In this document: piece after piece, positions 9,238 to 17,285 of the stretch
How the letters are laid out: every line of letters begins with the position of its first letter
Numbering within the stretch: the stretch's first letter is position 1
Assembly (NCBI GenBank): GCA_028280415.1
Contig: JANQLV010000059.1
Span: 22,569-86,568 of the forward strand
Source: Saprospiraceae bacterium
GTDB lineage: Bacteria; Bacteroidota; Bacteroidia; Chitinophagales; Saprospiraceae
Direction: 5' to 3'
DNA: 64,000 bases
The notes under the pieces: generated by a model
What the model saw: only the letters and a program-made list of their open reading frames with translations
Database searches by the model: none
Told to the model about the DNA's origin: nothing
Translations under genes and position numbers: made by a program

Positions 9238-10575
9238 TTATGGCAGTTCGGGATTTGTTGCGAATGTTTTATCGCTTGTTGCAGTCCCATAAAACTCATT
9301 AAAAATTAAGCAGGCAGTAAGATCTCCGGTTACATTAACGGCCGTTCTAAACATTCCCAGGATACGGTCTATACCAATAATAATAATAAGGCCATCCACC
9401 GGAATTCCTGCACTTTGTAATACCGATGCAAGAATGATCACCCCACCTCCCGGAATAGCAGGGGTTCCTATGGAAGCGGCCACCACAGTAAAGGTAATTA
9501 ATAGCAGATTCATTATGGTCAATTCTATGCCATAAGCTTGTGCCATAAATAAAGTGGTTACGCATTGAAATAATGCCGTTCCATCCATATTAATCGTAGC
9601 TCCGACCGGGATAACAAAATCACTTATATTGGAGGACACCCCTAATTCTTCATCTGCTGTTTTCATGGAAAGGGGCATGACGGCTGCGGAACTGGCGGTA
9701 GAAAATGCCAATAGTTGTGGTTCCCTGATCGCCTTTAAGAACTTGAAGGGATTTTTCTTGGTAACTACCAGCGTCAAGGCTAAATAGAAGATCACCAATA
9801 GGATCAGGCCCAGTATGACTACAACCATGTAATAACCCAAACCAAGGAATACTTCCACACTTGTCCTGGATAACAGGGCTGCTATTAAGCCAAATACGGC
9901 ATAGGGCACCAGCATCATGGCCCATGATACTACGATCATACATATTTTCTGAACGGCTTCTGAAAAACGAATAATAGGCCTTGCCGTTTCTTGATGGAGT
10001 TGGGTAATGGCCACACCAATTATGATGGTAAAAATCACAACGCCCAACATTTCTCCCATTAAGATGGATTCGAGGGGATTATTGGGGATCAGGTTCGATA
10101 TAGCGTTTGGAATATTCTCAATAAGGTTGGTTTGTGCATTGGGTTCTATCTGGTTTTCACCGCTATTTGGAAATCCGCCAAGCGTAAAAATATATTGTCC
10201 GGGTTTCAACACCAGTGTTACAACCAGACCTATCATAATGGCAATAGCCGTAGTAAAAACGAAATAGAGCAATAGCCGCAGACCGAATGTTTTAAGTTTC
10301 TCCGAGGTGTTACTCACAATTCCCGTAATGATTGATGTAAAGATCAATGGGATCATGATCATTTGAACCAGCCTCATGAAAATTTGCCCCGGCAGGTCAA
10401 GCCAGTCTGCCAGCCGTAAACTAATATTTTCTGAAAGTAAGCCTGTAGAGGGATTAAGTAAAACTCCCAGTCCCGCCCCTAAAATGAGTCCAATAATTAC
10501 TTTAAGCCATAATCGGCCTTTTATAAGACGTTCTAAATGAACCGATAAACGATTAAGAGGTCTGAATTCTATCAT
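9238..10575 (-). CDS. Dicarboxylate/amino acid:cation symporter (DAACS/SLC1 family)
   Basis: A 445-residue inner-membrane carrier of the GltP/DctA fold. Eight membrane helices and two re-entrant loops are visible. AFSTASSAAVMPLSM is the Ser-rich HP1 tip, VIPVGATINMDGTALFQ is helix 7 with the Na-binding NMDGT motif, and IGTPAIPGGGVIIL is the HP2 tip. IDRILGMFRTAVNVTGD is helix 8, whose Asp and Arg usually contact the acidic substrate. It probably imports glutamate, aspartate or C4-dicarboxylates with Na+ or H+. The length is normal, and the final 20 residues are a short soluble tail. Confidence 0.93.
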   Translation of the reverse strand: MIEFRPLNRLSVHLERLIKGRLWLKVIIGLILGAGLGVLLNPSTGLLSENISLRLADWLDLPGQIFMRLVQMIMIPLIFTSIITGIVSNTSEKLKTFGLRLLLYFVFTTAIAIMIGLVVTLVLKPGQYIFTLGGFPNSGENQIEPNAQTNLIENIPNAISNLIPNNPLESILMGEMLGVVIFTIIIGVAITQLHQETARPIIRFSEAVQKICMIVVSWAMMLVPYAVFGLIAALLSRTSVEVFLGLGYYMVVVILGLILLVIFYLALTLVVTKKNPFKFLKAIREPQLLAFSTASSAAVMPLSMKTADEELGVSSNISDFVIPVGATINMDGTALFQCVTTLFMAQAYGIELTIMNLLLITFTVVAASIGTPAIPGGGVIILASVLQSAGIPVDGLIIIIGIDRILGMFRTAVNVTGDLTACLIFNEFYGTATSDKTFATNPELP

Positions 10576-10628
10576 AGTGTTCTTAATGTTTGCAATGCCA
10601 GGTGCAAACGAAGTTTAGGCATATCGTC

Positions 10629-10838
10629 TCACTTGTCCTTTTGTACATTTTTGCGGGGAGCTGTTTTCTTTATACCTATTATAACCATTAAAAGACCGAC
10701 TAACATTAGTAAAAATTTTCCCACAATAAATCCTTTCCCGTATTCAGAAAGAACTTCGTAATCAGAGATATATGGAATAATAGAAAGAAGAGAAAAAAGC
10801 ATAAATAATATTCCAACAAAAAGTAATGTTTTTCTCAT
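10629..10838 (-). CDS. Small two-helix membrane protein
   Basis: About 69 residues from ATG 10838 (MRKTLLFVGILFMLF). Two hydrophobic helices (FVGILFMLFSLLSIIPYI and FIVGKFLLMLVGLLMVIIGI) are separated by an acidic loop and followed by a Lys/Arg-rich tail, so both ends probably face the cytoplasm. An upstream ATG at 10883 would add residues encoded within the hairpin at 10854-10884 and looks less likely. No family recognised. It is downstream of the Bor-like lipoprotein gene. Confidence 0.5.
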   Translation of the reverse strand: MRKTLLFVGILFMLFSLLSIIPYISDYEVLSEYGKGFIVGKFLLMLVGLLMVIIGIKKTAPRKNVQKDK

Positions 10839-10853
10839 ATGGAAAGAATTATA

Positions 10854-10884
10854 TTTGGAGCGCCAAAAACAATAGCGCTCCAAA
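10854..10884 (-). terminator. Stem-loop after the Bor-like gene
   Basis: TTTGGAGCGC at 10854-10863 pairs perfectly with GCGCTCCAAA at 10875-10884 (10 bp, 11-nt loop), a few bases after the stop of the lipoprotein gene on the minus strand. It has no strong U-tract, so it could also be an attenuating or mRNA-stabilising hairpin upstream of the small membrane protein. Confidence 0.5.
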
Positions 10885-10890
10885 ATTATT

Positions 10891-11181
10891 TTATTTTGTT
10901 ACTACTGTAGTTGTTGGAGTATAAATTCCCAATGTTATAGCATTAAGAAGCCCGTCTACAAAGGTGTGTTCAATTTTGACCGAGTAATTTTCACTGTCTC
11001 CAGCCATCTCTATTGGATTTGAAATATTAACCGGAGCAAGACCGTAGATTAAGTAGTGGTTTCTATTTTTTACTTCTACTCCGGACTGTGGTCCTTTACC
11101 TACGTTATAAGTATAAGTATAGCAAGACGATACAGTCATAATCATAAAAAGGAACAAGGCATTAAAGATTACTTTTTTCAT
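10891..11181 (-). CDS. Bor/Iss-like lipoprotein
   Basis: A 96-residue lipoprotein with signal peptide MKKVIFNALFLFMIMTVSSC and lipidation Cys at residue 20. The mature part aligns with the phage lambda Bor / plasmid Iss family: YNVGKGPQSG, a central NHYLIYGLAPV segment, GDSENYSVKIEHTFVDGLL and the strongly conserved ITLGIYTPTTTVV ending. In Bor these correspond to the FTVG, HHFFVSG, GGAENV and TFVNGLLGFITLGIYTP segments. Family members are outer-membrane lipoproteins, with Bor/Iss linked to serum resistance in enteric bacteria. The role in this organism is unknown. The Cys of CGGAEN is replaced (AGDSEN). Confidence 0.75.
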   Translation of the reverse strand: MKKVIFNALFLFMIMTVSSCYTYTYNVGKGPQSGVEVKNRNHYLIYGLAPVNISNPIEMAGDSENYSVKIEHTFVDGLLNAITLGIYTPTTTVVTK

Positions 11182-11562
11182 ATACGAAATATTTTGTATT
11201 CCTACTCGTATGGCTTTTCGGTTTCGCCCCGTTTTTAAAGTGGTTTCTGGCCTCCACTATGTTTATTTTTAATAAGATATTTTCTGCTACACGGGGTCAA
11301 CCCTTTAAAAACCGGTATGGATATTTATCCACATCTTTTGAGATCAAATTAAACAATTTTCATTCGTATTTATATTGTTATTGGTTGAATTTAATTAAAA
11401 ATAATGGGTTTTACTGGTAAAGAATTATTATGACTCTGAAATTGATTCTATATGTCTGATTTAGTCAAACCAGCCAAAAGTTATCAATTATAGGTTTATT
11501 GTGTCTACAACGATAACCAGGGATATGATTTATCGACCTCTTGCAATTTGCTATAAGCAGCC
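11182..11562. other. Intergenic region
   Basis: A 381-bp AT-rich stretch between two genes on the minus strand. I find no gene, exact promoter box or strong hairpin. It presumably holds the promoter of the Bor-like gene. Confidence 0.3.
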
Positions 11563-12552
11563 TCATATAAGTTTGTTGTGCAGTGTTTCTCCTTTTTCAA
11601 AAGCAGCTATATTTTCTAAGGTGATCGTTGTAATTTCTTTCATGGCTTCCTTTGTAAAATATGCTTGATGGGCGGTGATTAAAACATTGGGGAAGCTATT
11701 GAGTTTTAGAATAAAATCATCCTGAATAATGCTTTCCGATAAATCTTTATAAAAGAGGTTTTCTTCTTGCTCATAGACATCAATTCCCAGAAATCCGATT
11801 TTCTTATTCGTCAAACCTTCAATCACATCTGCTGTATTGATTAAAGCACCTCTGCTGGTATTAATAATCATAACACCGTCTTTCATCAAACCTATTGATT
11901 CTTTATTGATAATATGTTTTGTTTCAGGGATTAGGGGACAATGCAAGGATATTATATGCGATTGCTTAAATAAATTACTTAAGGTCTCATACTTCACCCC
12001 CAGTTTGATTAATTCATCAGATTCGTGTGGATCGCTTACTATTATTTTGCATCCAAACCCATGAAGTATTCGACAGAACGCGATCCCTATTTTACCAGCG
12101 CCAATGACCCCGACCGTTTTTTTATAAAGGTTAAATCCAATAAGTTTATTTAAGGAGAAGTTCCCTTCCCGTATTCTATTATAAGCTTTGTGCGTTTTTC
12201 TGTTTAAGGTTAAAATTAATGCCAGTGAATGTTCTGCAATTGCTTCCGGAGAATAAGCGGGAACTCTGACAACCTGAATCCCATTTCTTTTAGCGGAATC
12301 CAAATCAACATTATTAAAACCTGCACAGCGCAAAGCAATTAGCTTTACACCATTTTGACGTATTTTGATAATGCATGTATCATCAACTTTGTCATTGACA
12401 AAGATACATACCACATCAAATCCTTCGGTTAAATTAACGGTATGGATACTCAGGGAAGCTTCAAAAAAAGTAATATCAAGTCCTTGTTGTACATTATATC
12501 TTTCAAAATATTCCTGATCGTATGGCTTCGTACTAAACAATGCTATTTTCAT
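11563..12552 (-). CDS. ldhA: D-lactate dehydrogenase (2-hydroxyacid dehydrogenase family)
   Basis: A 329-residue NAD-dependent D-2-hydroxyacid dehydrogenase. The Rossmann motif is GVIGAGKIGIAFCRILHGFG (about residues 148-167) with the NAD-selecting Asp in IVSDP. The catalytic trio is visible as Arg in NTSRGALIN (about 234), an acidic residue in the DVYEQEEN segment (about 258-264), and His in LITAHQAYFT (about 295). The N-terminal MKIALFSTKPYDQEYF and RCAGFNNVDLD segments are characteristic of the LdhA branch, which interconverts pyruvate and D-lactate in fermentation. Other 2-hydroxyacids cannot be excluded. It is a stand-alone gene. Confidence 0.9.
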   Translation of the reverse strand: MKIALFSTKPYDQEYFERYNVQQGLDITFFEASLSIHTVNLTEGFDVVCIFVNDKVDDTCIIKIRQNGVKLIALRCAGFNNVDLDSAKRNGIQVVRVPAYSPEAIAEHSLALILTLNRKTHKAYNRIREGNFSLNKLIGFNLYKKTVGVIGAGKIGIAFCRILHGFGCKIIVSDPHESDELIKLGVKYETLSNLFKQSHIISLHCPLIPETKHIINKESIGLMKDGVMIINTSRGALINTADVIEGLTNKKIGFLGIDVYEQEENLFYKDLSESIIQDDFILKLNSFPNVLITAHQAYFTKEAMKEITTITLENIAAFEKGETLHNKLI

Positions 12553-12758
12553 AATTATTAATTGCCTGTTCGGGTGGCGCTCAATATAGTCAGAAGAGCT
12601 GAAGTTTTCGAATTGTACTCAAATAATGTTTGTACAATAATGCTTCTAAGGATAGAATTATTGGATCAGTACATTTTGGAAATGCCCAGCTAAATAGTCC
12701 CCGATCAGGTTTTGTATTTCACCCTCTTAGTACGTCCGCAATTTATTACGACGTGTTT

Positions 12759-13184
12759 TTATTTTATTCTTTTCACATTGTCAATTGCAGAAACGATTTT
12801 CCAGCCACTATTGAACTTGTATAAAAAGACATAATCAACAGCTTTAATTTTTCCTCTAAACATCTCGATTTTTGATACAGCTGCATTTTCTTCAATATCG
12901 ATGAAACATATTTTGTATTTGACCTTTTCGAGATCGGGTCTTTTTTTTCTTTGTTTGATCCAGTCATCAATGCTCTTTTCAGTAAGAGAATCCCCTTTAC
13001 GTCCCAATATTTTAAAATCATGATGTATTCCCTTTTTCGCTTCTACGAAGTCCTTGCCATTGATTAAGCCTTCTATATATGAATTCTCAATCACTGACCT
13101 TATCTGCAAGCTATCGGGCTCTTGAGAGAAAATAAAAAAAGGAATTGCCAATAGGCATGACAGGATTATTACTTTTTTGTACAT
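12759..13184 (-). CDS. Exported NTF2-like protein (putative lumazine-binding type)
   Basis: A 141-residue protein with signal peptide MYKKVIILSCLLAIPFFIFSQ. The mature part has the pattern of small NTF2-fold proteins annotated as putative lumazine-binding: an initial helix IRSVIENSYIEGLINGKDF, then KKGIHHDFKILG, then beta strands KVKYKICFIDIEENAAVSKIEMF and a final YVFLYKFNSGWKIVSAI. These proteins often form dimeric barrels in the periplasm. No catalytic role can be read from the sequence. Both flanking genes are separate units. Confidence 0.7.
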   Translation of the reverse strand: MYKKVIILSCLLAIPFFIFSQEPDSLQIRSVIENSYIEGLINGKDFVEAKKGIHHDFKILGRKGDSLTEKSIDDWIKQRKKRPDLEKVKYKICFIDIEENAAVSKIEMFRGKIKAVDYVFLYKFNSGWKIVSAIDNVKRIK

Positions 13185-13289
13185 AGGGATACAATTTTCT
13201 TTAATGAACTAAAAATATACGAAACCTGCGTAATATGTTTTACCATAAAGTTTAAGTGTCGATTCTCGAATTTAAGTAAATCTGTTAGT

Positions 13290-13502
13290 ATGATAAATTT
13301 ATTGCGCTGTATGTTCCGGAGTATTAGACTAGTACTATGTTTTATGCTATTATTGTTGATTTCTATTAAGGGAAAGGCGACAGACAGTAGTTCTTATTTT
13401 GATAGTTTTGAACATCTTCTGACAGAGCTAGATTCCCAACTTTCCACCCAGAAGCTGCTAGGTATTTGTTTTGATAACGTTTGGCCTATAGGACATTGTT
13501 AG
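13290..13502 (+). pseudogene. Short secreted-protein remnant (possible truncated gene)
   Basis: A 70-codon frame with a good signal peptide (LVLCFMLLLLISIKGKATDSS) followed by an amphipathic helix (SYFDSFEHLLTELDSQLSTQKLL) and an unrelated-looking tail GICFDNVWPIGHC before the stop. The helix resembles the start of a longer exported helical or TPR protein, so the frame may be cut near 13460. Exactly there lies CTAGGTAT (13458-13465), repeated at 14828-14835 beyond the hydrolase gene, which would fit an insertion into the original gene. It could instead be a genuine small protein. Confidence 0.35.
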
Positions 13503-13641
13503 GGACAGAGAAAACAAAAAAACGGAAAATATATACAAAATTCGGAAAAATATATACCTCTAAAACACACATGGTGCTAACCTTTGTAGGGGCAAATTAT
13601 TTTTGCTGAATTAAAATCAAGTTTTAATAAAAAAATCAATA

Positions 13642-14526
13642 ATGGGAATTGTATCAAAATTTGTTGCCAATATAGTAACTAAAAAAGGAGGTTCACCTGT
13701 ATTCGACAACCCAAAAGAAGACTTTGGACTGGATTATCAGAATGTCACTTTCAAAGCAGCTGATGATGTTTCACTTAGCGGCTGGTTGGTAAACCCTGAT
13801 CAGGAAAAAGTAATTATTCAAACGCATTTTGGTATTCAATGCAGCAGGAGTGGCTACACTCCGAAAGGGAAGGGCTTGATGAAGTCATGGAACGAGGACA
13901 TTCGCTTTCTCAAACACTCAAAAGCACTTGCAGACGAGGGTTATACCATTCTAATGTATGACATGCGAAATCACGGCAATAGCGCTGATGGCACATGTGA
14001 ATGGGTAACGGGAGGTGTTGAAGAATACAAAGACGTAATAGCTGCGGTGAGTTATATCTCGAACCATCGAGACTACAAAAATGCTCCAATTGGTCTTTTG
14101 AGTATTTGCATGGGCTGTAATGCAACCACTTATGCCTATGGGATTGAAGGTGGATTGCAGCAATTCGATAATGTCAAAGCAATGGTCGCTATACAACCAC
14201 TCGGATTTGACGACTTTCTGGCAGGCGTTGGTATGCCCAATATGTTGGTAGAACATGCCAACAAAGTAAACCTAAAACGTGGAGGAGTAGATTTTCATGA
14301 AAGTTGTTTGAACAACGTAAAAAACATTAATGTACCTACTTTGCTGTTTCAGAATGCCAAAGACCCATTTACAAAAATGGATTTCATCAATGATTATTAT
14401 GACCAATTGCAGGTTGAAAAAGAATTGTTTTTGCCCGAATTAAAAAAGAACCGTTTGGCTGCTTATGCATATTTCGGAGAATATCCAGAAAAAATGCTGG
14501 GCTGGTTTAACAAATATGTCCACTAA
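13642..14526 (+). CDS. Alpha/beta hydrolase with a Cys nucleophile (paralogue of the 5.8-kb gene)
   Basis: A 294-residue alpha/beta hydrolase. LSGWLVNP, VIIQTHFGIQCSRSGYT, MYDMRNHGNSADG and the elbow GLLSICMGCNATTY correspond one-to-one to segments of the hydrolase at 5816-6835. Both end in an AYFG/NYFG..YPEKML sequence. Cys replaces Ser in both elbows, and an acid is present in NAKDPFTKMDF. No catalytic His is evident at the usual place (KKNRLAAYAYFG), so the chemistry may differ from esterases. Unlike its paralogue it has no regulator next to it. The gene lies alone in a segment bounded by TTGTTAGG (13496-13503) and CCTAACAA (14761-14768). Confidence 0.75.
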   Translation: MGIVSKFVANIVTKKGGSPVFDNPKEDFGLDYQNVTFKAADDVSLSGWLVNPDQEKVIIQTHFGIQCSRSGYTPKGKGLMKSWNEDIRFLKHSKALADEGYTILMYDMRNHGNSADGTCEWVTGGVEEYKDVIAAVSYISNHRDYKNAPIGLLSICMGCNATTYAYGIEGGLQQFDNVKAMVAIQPLGFDDFLAGVGMPNMLVEHANKVNLKRGGVDFHESCLNNVKNINVPTLLFQNAKDPFTKMDFINDYYDQLQVEKELFLPELKKNRLAAYAYFGEYPEKMLGWFNKYVH

Positions 14527-14880
14527 AGTCAGAATATTGAAGTTCGTTATGAATTTCCTAATAATGATTAAAGTCAAATGAAATAATTAAAAACAATGTC
14601 TTAATGCTTCCAGCTCTTGATGGTAGTTTTGATTTTTAATGTAACGCATAAAAGAGTGAAAATTTCAAGGGAATCATGCTTGTTTTTAGGTATATGAACG
14701 ACCTCCAAGTTTTAAAAATCACTCAAGGCGAGGGGAGTATGAAATAAAGAGTATCCTGTGCCTAACAAAGGCTAAAACGGCAATAGCGGCTATGCACCGC
14801 TACTGCACAAAGCGAAGTGTATAAGTACTAGGTATGGGAGCAATGTATAATCAAATCAATCTCTAGAGAGGTTGACTGGT
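14527..14880. other. Intergenic region with attC-like palindrome
   Basis: A 354-bp region between convergent genes. It contains the imperfect palindrome annotated at 14760-14820 and an unassigned minus-strand frame fragment at about 14587-14660. No intact gene is seen. Confidence 0.45.
14760..14820. repeat. attC-like imperfect palindrome, copy 1
   Basis: GCCTAACAAAGGCTAAAACG begins an imperfect hairpin whose centre is AATAGCGG (14782-14789) opposite CCGCTACT (14797-14804). Its left half shares AACAAAG, AAAACGGCA and TAGC with the reverse complement of the palindrome at 16451-16504. The RYYYAAC-like end GCCTAAC and the unequal arms resemble integron attC sites. I see no matching GTTRRRY at the other end, so it may be a degenerate site or an unrelated intergenic repeat family. 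Confidence 0.5.
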
Positions 14881-16113
14881 CTAATGGCTCAACTCTTCTA
14901 ATGCTCTTTCCAGTTGCGGATCATTATCCCCGGATTCAATAGGGCGCTCAACAAGCACATCCGGTTTTACTCCGACTCCTTCCAGCCGTTTACCATCAAC
15001 AAGCACATCCCTGACAGCCAGGTAAAGCAGGTCGCCACTGCTAAGTTTGAATATACGGCCCGCTACCACGGCTCCCGCCGTTTTTTCTCCGATGATATTG
15101 CCAAGTTTAAGTTTCTTGAAGCCATAGGCAAAAAGCTCTTTACCACTTGTGCTTTTTCCATTCGTTAAAAGTGCAACCGGTTTTTCCCATACCCCACTGT
15201 AAGAACCCATGAGCCCGTCGCGAGAAGTGCTTTGGATGATAGCAATCGGCTTTCGAAACAAATTCAAATTATTGATGTCAGCACCACCCCAGCCATCTCG
15301 CAGATCGACGATTAAAGCATCGCATTGACTCAGTTTACCCCATAAAATAGCTTCACGAAGTTGTTCCTGATATTTAGAACCGGCATAACTCCACAAATGT
15401 AAATAGCCAATATTTTTCCCGTTTCGATTGATGATTTGAATGCTCGATTGAAGTGCTGTTTCAAACATGGTACGACCATCGAGAACTGCAACAGGGACCT
15501 TGATCGTATATAGGTGCTGATCCCGGATGAATTCAACGGTTACATTCGAATCCGCTTTACTACGAAACGATTCGATGGGATGAAAAGCATCCTTATCTAC
15601 TGAGACAATTTGATCGCCGAACTGCAAACCGGCTTTGGCTGCTGGCAATCCATCATAAACGGCAATGATGAAAACTTTACCATCGACAGTTTTGGTCTCT
15701 ATTCCAATGCCATCATAACAAAATAAGCTGATGTCGTTTTCGTCGAAAAGTTTGTTAAACACACCCAGTAGTTGATACCGTTTGGGATTGTTGCGAGAAA
15801 AGAAATAGGTGTGAGAAGTGTTCAATGTGCCCAACAGTTCATTCACCTCAAAATCAAATTGGTCAAGCCTTGTTACTTTTGCTAATCGTTGACGACAGTT
15901 ATACACGCGCTGGTTCCAAGCTGTGGTGTCAAAATCTGTTTCATAAAAATGTGCTGTTACCTGTTTGGCAATTTCGTCAAGCAATTTGTCCTTGTCGAAA
16001 TCTAAAGCTTTTTGCGCGATAATAGTCGTAGATAGGAAAAACTGTATGAATAATAATAATGATGATGATTTAAGGGAGATTGGTATTTGTTGAATGGTTT
16101 GGTTTAATGTCAT
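14881..16113 (-). CDS. S41-family peptidase with PDZ domain
   Basis: About 410 residues from the preferred ATG 16113 (MTLNQTIQQ; an upstream ATG at 16188 adds 25 residues before the signal peptide). A signal sequence ends near TTIIAQ. Domains in order: an N-terminal helical region with LNTSHTYFF, a PDZ domain (KVFIIAVYDGLPAAKAGLQFGD), then the S41 core with IVDLRDGWGG, the nucleophile region NGKSTSGKELFAYGF and GEKTAGAVV. The Lys of CtpA-type enzymes (FGKG) is absent, while the SHT motif fits the tricorn-like S41B arrangement with a catalytic His. It probably acts in the periplasm. Flanked by two attC-like palindromes. Confidence 0.88.
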   Translation of the reverse strand: MTLNQTIQQIPISLKSSSLLLFIQFFLSTTIIAQKALDFDKDKLLDEIAKQVTAHFYETDFDTTAWNQRVYNCRQRLAKVTRLDQFDFEVNELLGTLNTSHTYFFSRNNPKRYQLLGVFNKLFDENDISLFCYDGIGIETKTVDGKVFIIAVYDGLPAAKAGLQFGDQIVSVDKDAFHPIESFRSKADSNVTVEFIRDQHLYTIKVPVAVLDGRTMFETALQSSIQIINRNGKNIGYLHLWSYAGSKYQEQLREAILWGKLSQCDALIVDLRDGWGGADINNLNLFRKPIAIIQSTSRDGLMGSYSGVWEKPVALLTNGKSTSGKELFAYGFKKLKLGNIIGEKTAGAVVAGRIFKLSSGDLLYLAVRDVLVDGKRLEGVGVKPDVLVERPIESGDNDPQLERALEELSH

Positions 16114-16513
16114 AAAATTCAATACTAAAATTGATATTCTCTTTTTTAGGATATACAAGGAATGTCTTTTACAAAGTCTAAGAGACATGCTTTACACTTT
16201 TAGATATCATAAATATAATACTTTTCTTTCATAGCAATGCTGACTATAGTCTCTGATAAGAACTGAGGGTGGTTGCTTTGTAGCACCTGGTTTTAAAGGC
16301 TCCGGGCTAACCAAAAGGGTTTTATAATGTTTCCATATCATCTGAAGGAGCGCGCATTACAAAAGCTCTGACAATATTGGGACAAAACTAAGAGAGGCTG
16401 TGGTAGCATCCTGAATTGCGGGAATATCAGGTAATTTATATAAGACCTCTGTGCAAACGCAGTAAACCCTAAAGGGGCTACTGCCGTTTTGCACTTTGTT
16501 GGCCACCATTTTT
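16114..16513. other. Intergenic region with attC-like palindrome
   Basis: A 400-bp region between two minus-strand genes. Apart from the palindrome at 16451-16504 and the presumed promoter of the S41 peptidase, I see nothing I can name. Confidence 0.4.
16451..16504. repeat. attC-like imperfect palindrome, copy 2
   Basis: The 19-nt arm at 16451-16469 (GTGCAAACGCAGTAAACCC) pairs with the 21-nt arm at 16474-16494 around a TAAA loop. The right arm has two extra unpaired bases, like the extrahelical bases of integron attC sites. It is followed by TTTGTTGGCC. The reverse complement resembles copy 1 at 14760-14820, so relative to the chromosome the two copies are in opposite orientation. Confidence 0.55.
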
Positions 16514-17275
16514 CTACTTTAGAATATCCACTTTTCCATTATCCATATCGTATAATGCTCCAATTATTTTTATCTCTCCCTTGTCTTCCATTTCCTTGAG
16601 AATCGGACTATCACTTCGGATTTTTTCTATTGTATTTCGGACATTGCTTTCACTTACCATGTGCACAAATTTTTGATTCTTTGAATTTCTCTCTCCCTCG
16701 TATGTTACCATTTCCACTGCAGGTCTGATTTTAGAAAGCATTGGAGTTATATTTCCCAGTTTTACATCATCAATCGCAGCTTTTACGGCTCCGCAATGTT
16801 CATGTCCCATGACAAGAATTAATTTTGAACCCGATACTTTACAAGCAAATTCCATACTTCCCAAAATGTCTTCATTGACAAAATTGCCTGCCACTCTCGC
16901 CACGAAAATATCACCAATTCCCCGGTCAAAAACATCCTCGACAGGTACTCGACTATCTACGCAAGAAAGAACAATTGCTTTTGGGTATTGGGCTTTTACA
17001 CTTTCTCTTACCTGAGCGGAGTGATTACGGGCAGTCAAATCGTTTTGCATGAATCTTTCATTGCCCTCTTTCAGGGATTGTATCACCATATCAGGAGTGA
17101 GGGCATCCTGTTCTTCTTTGGTCAATACATCTTCGATTAAACCAACAATCTGTTCTTGCTGTTGCTCCGTTTGTTTTGCCACATTTTCTTCCTTTTGCTG
17201 ATTTCCATTGGTGCAGGCAGTAAAAAAAATAACTGTTAGAAGGAATGCACTTAATTTGATTTTGCTTTTCTTCAT
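16514..17275 (-). CDS. Beta-class carbonic anhydrase lipoprotein
   Basis: A 253-residue protein with a lipoprotein signal peptide (MKKSKIKLSAFLLTVIFFTAC, lipidation Cys 21) and a charged linker, then a full beta-carbonic anhydrase domain. The zinc ligands are Cys105 in CVDSR, His158 and Cys161 in GHEHCGAV; Asp107 and Arg109 form the catalytic dyad. It interconverts CO2 and bicarbonate. The lipid anchor places it in the periplasm, unlike most bacterial beta enzymes, which are cytoplasmic. It begins 10 bp after the DUF2490 gene on the same strand, so the two are very likely one operon. Confidence 0.92.
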   Translation of the reverse strand: MKKSKIKLSAFLLTVIFFTACTNGNQQKEENVAKQTEQQQEQIVGLIEDVLTKEEQDALTPDMVIQSLKEGNERFMQNDLTARNHSAQVRESVKAQYPKAIVLSCVDSRVPVEDVFDRGIGDIFVARVAGNFVNEDILGSMEFACKVSGSKLILVMGHEHCGAVKAAIDDVKLGNITPMLSKIRPAVEMVTYEGERNSKNQKFVHMVSESNVRNTIEKIRSDSPILKEMEDKGEIKIIGALYDMDNGKVDILK

Positions 17276-17285
17276 ATTTTTAATT

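Noticed and set aside
14587..14660. Minus-strand fragment reading MRYIKNQNYHQELEALRHCF before a stop
   Set aside because: Protein-like, but only about 20 codons, with no start context and no family I can name. It may be a decayed gene end, but evidence is too thin.
13496..14768. Inverted TTGTTAGG / CCTAACAA as transposon ends around the second hydrolase
   Set aside because: Only 8 bp, no transposase, and no longer terminal inverted repeat. Kept only as a weak part of the insertion idea.
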